Shown piece by piece: positions 43,016-47,654 of a DNA stretch of 47,654 bases (within the stretch, counting starts at the first letter, position 1; each line of letters starts with the position of its first letter). The DNA comes from Rhodospirillaceae bacterium (GTDB lineage Bacteria; Pseudomonadota; Alphaproteobacteria; UBA8366). The stretch covers positions 124,214 through 171,867 of the forward strand of contig PAZH01000011.1 of NCBI GenBank assembly GCA_002716125.1. The letters run 5' to 3'. Under the pieces are notes generated by a model. It was not told the DNA's origin and made no database searches. It was given only the letters and a program-made list of their open reading frames with translations. Both the position numbers and the translations under genes were made by a program.

Positions 43016-43177
43016 CTACTCGGCGTAACCTTCGAATAGGCTGCCGCTGCCTAAATGGGCGCTCAAAGCCTCCATCGCGGAGTGATCGGCTTCGTTATAA
43101 TCGCTTGAATTATCTTCGAAATCGTACGCTTCGTCGTTATTCCAATCGTCGCTGCGGTTCGGTTTATAAGTGGTCAT
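43016..43177 (-). CDS. Acidic small protein (53 aa)
   Basis: A 53-residue protein, too short for many gene callers. It starts MTTYKPNRSDDWNNDEAYDF at 43177, with AGGAG nine bases upstream, and ends SLFEGYAE. The first half is dense in Asp, Glu, Asn and Tyr, and the second has a short helix-like AMEALSAHLG. Net charge is strongly negative. There is no signal peptide, membrane span or Cys. I do not recognise the family. The good ribosome site and isolation by hairpins argue for a real gene; an antitoxin-like, inhibitor or regulatory role is possible but unproven. Confidence 0.65.
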   Translation of the reverse strand: MTTYKPNRSDDWNNDEAYDFEDNSSDYNEADHSAMEALSAHLGSGSLFEGYAE

Positions 43178-43245
43178 TTTCTGCTCCTCTAAAATGGCAT
43201 TCTGCCAACCTCCACCAATAGAGGAGCAAGAGGCGTGCCAAGTCA

Positions 43246-43273
43246 GTGACAGCAGTCATATGACGACCGTCAC
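43246..43273. promoter_or_regulatory. 28-bp imperfect palindrome (possible operator)
   Basis: The core GTCATATGAC (43255-43264) is a perfect palindrome, and outer arms GTGAC (43246-43250) and GTCAC (43269-43273) are centred on the same point. Eleven of 14 positions pair. It lies 68 bases upstream of the acidic gene's ATG, as a dimeric regulator site might. Confidence 0.5.
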
Positions 43274-43370
43274 AGAGCCTGGGTCATGCTTAGACGGGAT
43301 CGGCATGAGGGCACGAATACCCCCACACCTCACCGTGGGCTTGTCGAAGGGTGAAGGGCGTGTTCGCCGC

Positions 43371-45116
43371 CTATACCGGGCGGTCGCCCTTCTCAACCTT
43401 CAACACCCGGCTGTCGACCGCAGGCAGCATCTTGCCGGGATCGCGGGTGACGATGAGGTCGATGACCGTCGGGCGGTCGCGTTCCGCATTGCCGGCATTG
43501 ATCGCCTCGCCGACCTTCTCCGGATCTTCGACGCGAATACCCTGGCAACCATAGGCGTCGGCGATCTTGGCGTAATCCATTTCAACCAGGTCGCTCGATT
43601 GATAGCCGCCATACATCGCGTGCTGCAGCGCTTTCACGTAGCCGGACGCCGCATTGTTCACGACCATTATCGTGACCGGCGTCTTGACGCGAATCGCCGT
43701 CTCCAACTCGCCGATGACCATATTGAAACCGCCGTCGCCGGTCAGGCCGACGACCGGGACGTCCGGCTGGCCCAACTGCGCGCCGATCGCGCCCGGCAAA
43801 CCGTAGCCGATGGACGCAAGCCCGCGATCCGGCACATAGGTCCGGCCGGCCTTCTTGGTGTTGTAGAGCAAGCCCGTCCAATGACCGGCGAAGCCGCCGT
43901 CCGCGACCAGGACCGAATCCGCCGGCATATGGTTGTTCAGCTCCTGCATGACGCGGCCCATGTTGATGGGCTTTTCTTTCGACAGCAGCCGGTCCGCCGC
44001 TTCGTCGGTCCATTTCTGCATCCGGGCCGGCACCTCGGCCACGTAATCCGCCCGCGCCGCCTTTTGCGCGGTCGCGCTATCCGCCAACTCGGCGGCGATA
44101 TCATCGAGGCCGACCGCGGCGTCACCCCAAAGCGCGACCTCGGCCCGCGTCGTCCGGCCGAGTTCTTCTTCCAGGACATCGAGGTGAATGAGCGGCACAT
44201 TGCCCGGCAACAAGTCGTAGCGCTTCGTCGCAATTTCGCCGAGCTTGCAGCCCACGGCGAGCAAACAATCCGACGATTCAATAAGATCGTTGGCGATCCT
44301 CGAATAACGTCCGAACAAACCGGCGTTAAGCTCGCTGGCGCAAGAGATACTGCCCTTGCCGCTCATCGTATGGGCGACGGGCACGTTGAGACTTTCCGCG
44401 AAGTTCGTGAGGCTATCCCACGCTTCCGAAAGGTGAATTCCGCCACCGGCGAGAATGAGCGGCCGTTTCGCCTTGGCGAGGAGGGCGGCGGCCCGCGCCA
44501 CGTCATCCGACGCGGGCCGAATGCGGCGTGCCGGAATGCAGGTGGTCGCCGGGTCCACCCAGAAATCGTCCGGCGTAAAGGAATATTCCTCATGGCAGAT
44601 ATCTTCCGGCACATCGAGCACAACGGGCCCGGGCCGCCCGGTCGTCGCCACCGCATATGCGCGGCGCACCAGTTCCGGAATGCGCTCGCCCACCTCGATC
44701 TGGATCAACTCCTTGGCCGCCGGACGCAGAATATCCACCTGGCGGCATTCCTGTGTCATGTTCTTCCAGGCATGGCTGCGATTGGCATCGCCCGCGATCA
44801 CGATCATCGGCACACCCGCGTTCAGCGATTCGACCATGCCGGTCACCAAGTTCGTCACGCCCGGGCCGAGCGTACCGTCGCAGACGCCCGGCTTCCCGGT
44901 CACCCGCGCGTAGGCGTCCGCCATAAAGGCCCCGCAGCGCTCGTCGTTGATCAGGTTGTGACCCATGCCCAAAATTCGAACCGCTTCGTAAAACGGCGAG
45001 AGTTGGAAGCCGCCCATACCGAACATTGTGTCCGCGCCATGCGCGCGAAGCATCTCGGCCAACGCCAGGCCGCCGTTCATCGGCTGGGAAAAGTTATGCT
45101 GCAGTCCTTCACTCAT
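43371..45116 (-). CDS. Acetolactate-synthase-like TPP enzyme
   Basis: A 581-residue TPP-dependent enzyme of the acetolactate synthase/decarboxylase/oxalyl-CoA group. The cofactor-activating Glu is in NLINDERCGAFMADAYARVT. Domain 2 has KRPLILAGGGIHLSEAWDSL. The TPP/Mg motif is VVGLTGDGGFNMVIGELETA, ending with VNNAASGYVK. It does not pair with an IlvN-type subunit here, and its genes are with E1 subunits and an acyl-CoA synthetase, so valine/isoleucine synthesis is unlikely. The exact reaction is open. GGAG precedes the start and the E1 beta stop is 24 bases upstream. Confidence 0.88.
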   Translation of the reverse strand: MSEGLQHNFSQPMNGGLALAEMLRAHGADTMFGMGGFQLSPFYEAVRILGMGHNLINDERCGAFMADAYARVTGKPGVCDGTLGPGVTNLVTGMVESLNAGVPMIVIAGDANRSHAWKNMTQECRQVDILRPAAKELIQIEVGERIPELVRRAYAVATTGRPGPVVLDVPEDICHEEYSFTPDDFWVDPATTCIPARRIRPASDDVARAAALLAKAKRPLILAGGGIHLSEAWDSLTNFAESLNVPVAHTMSGKGSISCASELNAGLFGRYSRIANDLIESSDCLLAVGCKLGEIATKRYDLLPGNVPLIHLDVLEEELGRTTRAEVALWGDAAVGLDDIAAELADSATAQKAARADYVAEVPARMQKWTDEAADRLLSKEKPINMGRVMQELNNHMPADSVLVADGGFAGHWTGLLYNTKKAGRTYVPDRGLASIGYGLPGAIGAQLGQPDVPVVGLTGDGGFNMVIGELETAIRVKTPVTIMVVNNAASGYVKALQHAMYGGYQSSDLVEMDYAKIADAYGCQGIRVEDPEKVGEAINAGNAERDRPTVIDLIVTRDPGKMLPAVDSRVLKVEKGDRPV

Positions 45117-45140
45117 GATCTTGTGTCTCCTTTAAAGGCG

Positions 45141-46094
45141 TTAGCCGGCGAGCCGCGTCACGGCCGCGGCAATATTCTCTGCGGTCACGCGCACCGTATC
45201 TTCAAGCGGCGGCGCATAGGGAATGGGAATGCGGGGCGCGCCGAGACGCGCCACTTTGAGACCGGGTATCTCTTCAACCGCGGTCGCCACGACTTCGGCC
45301 CCGAATCCACCATCGCGGACCGCCTCATGGGCGACCAATAAGTGACCTGTCTTCGCGGCGGAGGTCAGAACACAGTCGCGATCCCAGGGCCAGAGGCTGC
45401 GGAGGTCGATCAATTCGACCGAGACGTCGGCGAGCGCCGTCATCGCTTCGGCGGCGACGTGGCGGGGGTTCGACCAGGTCACGACGGTCACGTCCGAGCC
45501 TTCCGCGACCACACTTGCTTTGCCGATCTCAACCGTATGACCCGACGGCACTTCGCCTTCAAGACCCCAGAGGTCCTTATGTTCCATGTAAACGACCGGG
45601 TCGTCGCATTCGATCGCGGCTTTCAGCAGACCGTAATTGTCGGCCGGCGTCGACGGCATGACCACGACCATGCCCGGGATGTGCGCATACCAGGCCTCCA
45701 GCATCTGCGAGTGCTGCGCCGCAGAGGACCGCCACATGCCGCTCGGCTGACGGATGACGACGGGGACCTTGGCTTGCCCGCCGAACATATAGCGCGCCTT
45801 CGCAGCCTGGTTCACCATCTCGTCCACTGCGCAGAGCGCGAAGTCCGCAAAGCGCAATTCGACCACCGGGCGGGTCCCGGTCAGTGCCCCACCGACGGCG
45901 GAGCCCATGATCGCCGCTTCCGAAATCGGCGCCGAGACAATGCGCTCCGGCCCGAATTCCTCTTCCATGCCCATATATTGGCCGAAGACGCCGCCGCGGC
46001 CCAAATCCTCGCCAACCGCCCAGATTGTTGGGTCCGCACGCATCGACTCGGCGAGGGCCGCCTTACCCGCATCCGCATAGGTCATCTGGCTCAT
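45141..46094 (-). CDS. 2-oxo acid dehydrogenase E1 beta subunit
   Basis: A 317-residue E1 beta chain of the pyruvate/acetoin/branched-chain type. Start ATG 46094 overlaps the E1 alpha stop (ATGA). Marks are MTYADAGKAALAESMRADPT, VGEDLGRGGVFGQYMGMEEE, then RIVSAPISEAAIMGSAVGGA, then VPVVIRQPSGMWRSSAAQHS and the C-terminal domain LIDLRSLWPWDRDCVLTSAA and KTGHLLVAHEAVRDGGFGAE. It has no lipoyl domain. No E2 or E3 gene is visible in the window. Confidence 0.92.
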   Translation of the reverse strand: MSQMTYADAGKAALAESMRADPTIWAVGEDLGRGGVFGQYMGMEEEFGPERIVSAPISEAAIMGSAVGGALTGTRPVVELRFADFALCAVDEMVNQAAKARYMFGGQAKVPVVIRQPSGMWRSSAAQHSQMLEAWYAHIPGMVVVMPSTPADNYGLLKAAIECDDPVVYMEHKDLWGLEGEVPSGHTVEIGKASVVAEGSDVTVVTWSNPRHVAAEAMTALADVSVELIDLRSLWPWDRDCVLTSAAKTGHLLVAHEAVRDGGFGAEVVATAVEEIPGLKVARLGAPRIPIPYAPPLEDTVRVTAENIAAAVTRLAG

Positions 46095-47077
46095 AACGGC
46101 GCTCCCACGTCTTGGACGTCCGACGCCGCCGCCGCAAGACCCGGCCAAGGCGCATCCCGCGCGGTCTCAAAGGCCGCGACCATTTCCGATTCGGCATCAG
46201 CGGCAATCTGATCGAGGTCGGCCACAGCCGAGCCATTCTCAACCAGAAACGCCTTGGCCCGTTCGATCGGATCGCGCGTCTTCGCTTCGGCGACTTCGGC
46301 GTCCGGGCGATACGTCGCCGGATCGACAACCGTATGCCCGATATGGCGATAGGTTTCGACATGCAGCAGCTGCGGCCCGCTGCCGCTCCTTATCTGTTCC
46401 ACCAAATCGCCAGCCAGAACATCCAGCCCAAGCGGGTCATTCCCATCGAACGTTTGCGCCGGAAGGCCGAGACTCTCGGCGCGCGCGACCGGACCGTCGC
46501 CCCCCGTCAGCTGATCGGTGCGCGTGGTCGCCGCGTATTTATTGTCCTCGCAAACAAAAAGGACCGGCAGGTCGAAAACGCGGGCCCAATTCAAACCTTC
46601 CAGGAAGGGCCCCCGGTTGACCGCGCCGTCACCGAAGAAACAGACCACGATATCATTGGTGCCCAACATCTTCTTCGATTTCGCCGCGCCCACGGCAATC
46701 AAGATACCGGCGCCGACGATACCGTTCGCGCCCAACATGCCGACATCGAAATCAGCGATGTGCATGGAGCCGCCCTTGCCACCGCAAATCCCGCCTTCCT
46801 TGCCGAAGAGCTCACGCATCATCGCTTCGGGATCAGCACCTTTGGCGATGGTGTGGCCGTGGCCACGGTGGTTGCTCGCGATCTGGTCGCTCCGGCGCAA
46901 GTTACCGCAAATACCCGCCGCGACCGCTTCCTGTCCAATGGAGAGATGCGCCGCGCCCTTCACCAAATCTTCTTCGGTACCGCGGATCACCATACGTTCG
47001 AAAGCACGGATACGGCACATCGTGGCGTAAAGATCGAGGACGCGTTGCGGCGAGGGGGTTTGCTCGGATAGAGACAT
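46091..47077 (-). CDS. 2-oxo acid dehydrogenase E1 alpha subunit
   Basis: A 328-residue E1 alpha chain, acetoin/pyruvate type. It binds TPP through the motif GDGAVNRGPFLEGLNWARVF, ending CEDNKYAA. Other marks are RIRAFERMVIRGTEEDLVKG, HLSIGQEAVAAGICGNLRRS, GGKGGSMHIAD and LLHVETYRHIGHTVVDPATY with the phosphorylation-loop-like region. With E1 beta it would form an alpha2beta2 decarboxylase. A second partial synthetase gene lies 105 bases upstream. Substrate not readable. Confidence 0.93.
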   Translation of the reverse strand: MSLSEQTPSPQRVLDLYATMCRIRAFERMVIRGTEEDLVKGAAHLSIGQEAVAAGICGNLRRSDQIASNHRGHGHTIAKGADPEAMMRELFGKEGGICGGKGGSMHIADFDVGMLGANGIVGAGILIAVGAAKSKKMLGTNDIVVCFFGDGAVNRGPFLEGLNWARVFDLPVLFVCEDNKYAATTRTDQLTGGDGPVARAESLGLPAQTFDGNDPLGLDVLAGDLVEQIRSGSGPQLLHVETYRHIGHTVVDPATYRPDAEVAEAKTRDPIERAKAFLVENGSAVADLDQIAADAESEMVAAFETARDAPWPGLAAAASDVQDVGAPL

Positions 47078-47182
47078 GGCAATGACTGCGTTGATTGATG
47101 TTGGCCAGGTTCATAGCCCGCACCGCAAGGAGCAGCAAGCGCCGACTCCCGCGATCGCGCGCGGCGGCGCGCCCGTCGAGCC

Positions 47183-47654
47183 TTAGCTCGAAACGAGCGC
47201 CAATGCCATTTCGCGCAACTTCGTGCGTTGGATCTTGATCCCGTTCGCGCTTTCCGTCACGGGGAACGCCTCTAAGGAGACCACTTTGGCGGGAACCTTA
47301 TATTTCGCCAGCCGCCCCGCGCAGTGCGATTGGACCGCGCCTTCGTCGACCTCCACGCCGGCCTCCGGGACCACGAAGGCGATCGCCCGGTCGGCGCCCC
47401 CGAAGGGGGCGGAGACCACTTGCACGCCGCCGACCGCTGGATGCGCCTGGACCTCGGCTTCGATTTCCGCCGGGCTAACCAAAAACCCGCCAAGCCGGAG
47501 GACGTCCCCCATCCGGGTCAAGTACTCGAAACTGCCGCCCGGCTCCATCTGGGCCAGATCGCCGGTGCGCACGAAGCCGTCTTCGGTCAGCGCTTCCGCC
47601 GTCGACCCCGGATCGCCGTAGTATTCGCTCATCCGGCTCGGGCCCTTGATCTCG
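47183..47654 (-). CDS. Acyl-CoA synthetase / AMP-binding ligase, C-terminal part (runs off the right edge)
   Basis: The frame is open from the window edge to the stop at 47183 (157 codons). It shows the end of an AMP-forming ligase: EALTEDGFVRTGDLAQM with the ATP-binding Asp, the hinge-like YLTRMGDVLRLGGFLVSPAE, and FPVTESANGIKIQRTKLREM with the catalytic Lys region. It activates a carboxylic acid to an acyl-CoA through an acyl-AMP. The specificity part lies beyond the edge. It is upstream of the E1 genes on the same strand and may start their transcript. Confidence 0.88.
   Translation of the reverse strand, partial: EIKGPSRMSEYYGDPGSTAEALTEDGFVRTGDLAQMEPGGSFEYLTRMGDVLRLGGFLVSPAEIEAEVQAHPAVGGVQVVSAPFGGADRAIAFVVPEAGVEVDEGAVQSHCAGRLAKYKVPAKVVSLEAFPVTESANGIKIQRTKLREMALALVSS

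Noticed and set aside
43170..45341. Very long plus-strand open frame (723 codons) opposite the TPP enzyme
   Set aside because: It lies antisense to a clear TPP-enzyme gene. Its translation is Arg/His-rich with no domain pattern, as expected of a shadow frame in GC-rich DNA.
47078..47182. Possible small gene between E1 alpha and the acyl-CoA ligase
   Set aside because: No frame in these 105 bases has both a start with a ribosome site and a protein-like composition. I see only a leader.
1..47654. Mobile elements, CRISPR arrays, tRNA or rRNA genes
   Set aside because: No transposase, integrase, regularly spaced repeats or cloverleaf/rRNA signatures were seen on reading either strand.

Overview
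The window looks like a GC-rich chromosomal segment of an alphaproteobacterium, most likely Rhodospirillales-like. This placement rests on gene order that I recall from that class and did not compute: argH-lptM-lysA-TIGR02302, an MJ0042 zinc-ribbon gene next to ftsE-ftsX-ydcF-plsC, and chorismate mutase-hisC-tyrA beside a DUF2125 gene. I see no insertion sequence, phage gene, CRISPR array, tRNA or rRNA. Genes are packed tightly, often with ATGA or TAATG overlaps, and no gap without a gene exceeds about 280 bases.

Positions 1-6400: a partial DUF4743/Nudix gene and a free-standing ACT-domain gene; a small hypothetical gene; an RraA-family gene; a HIG1 membrane protein overlapping a PduO-type cobalamin adenosyltransferase; an unknown Rossmann-like protein; then an etfB-etfA-hbd operon behind a good sigma70-type promoter. 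Positions 6400-8100: a periplasmic copper/redox group made of a PCuAC copper chaperone, a Cu/Zn superoxide dismutase with a His-rich loop, and a TlpA-like thioredoxin.

Positions 8100-19860: arginine and lysine end-steps (argH, lysA) with the lptM lipoprotein between them, a large TIGR02302/DUF4175 membrane protein, a zinc-ribbon polyproline membrane protein, the cell-division ABC pair ftsE-ftsX, a YdcF protein, a PlsC acyltransferase and a B12-dependent class II ribonucleotide reductase. Positions 19850-23530: a coupled stress-type operon, ChaC -> small HD alarmone-type hydrolase -> large MscS channel. Positions 23580-27540: DUF2125 facing the aromatic operon chorismate mutase -> hisC -> tyrA. 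The chorismate mutase carries what looks like a shrunken prephenate dehydratase plus ACT tail.

Positions 27630-32790: a Gld-type ABC transporter (ATPase, permease, GldG-like auxiliary) whose last gene overlaps a BtuF-like cobalamin-binding protein that has no signal peptide; a periplasmic TPR protein lies upstream. Positions 33010-34800: a two-lobed 3-hydroxyacyl-CoA dehydrogenase, a tiny zinc-ribbon protein and a degenerate secreted nuclease-fold protein. Positions 34800-40420: a sugar-nucleotide region with UDP-xylose synthase divergent from two CDP-paratose-epimerase-like SDRs, then a 57-residue zinc-ribbon gene behind an AT-rich leader and a soluble O-GlcNAc-transferase-like protein.

Positions 40490-47654: acyl-CoA metabolism. 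Two family III CoA-transferases face a minus-strand operon of acyl-CoA synthetase (partial) -> E1 alpha -> E1 beta -> acetolactate-synthase-like TPP enzyme. A 53-residue acidic protein lies between the two groups, flanked by hairpins and a 28-bp imperfect palindrome. The most interesting leads are the Gld transporter/cytosolic BtuF-like pair, the degenerate chorismate mutase fusion, the AT-rich zinc-ribbon leader, the acidic microprotein and the E1 operon without E2/E3.
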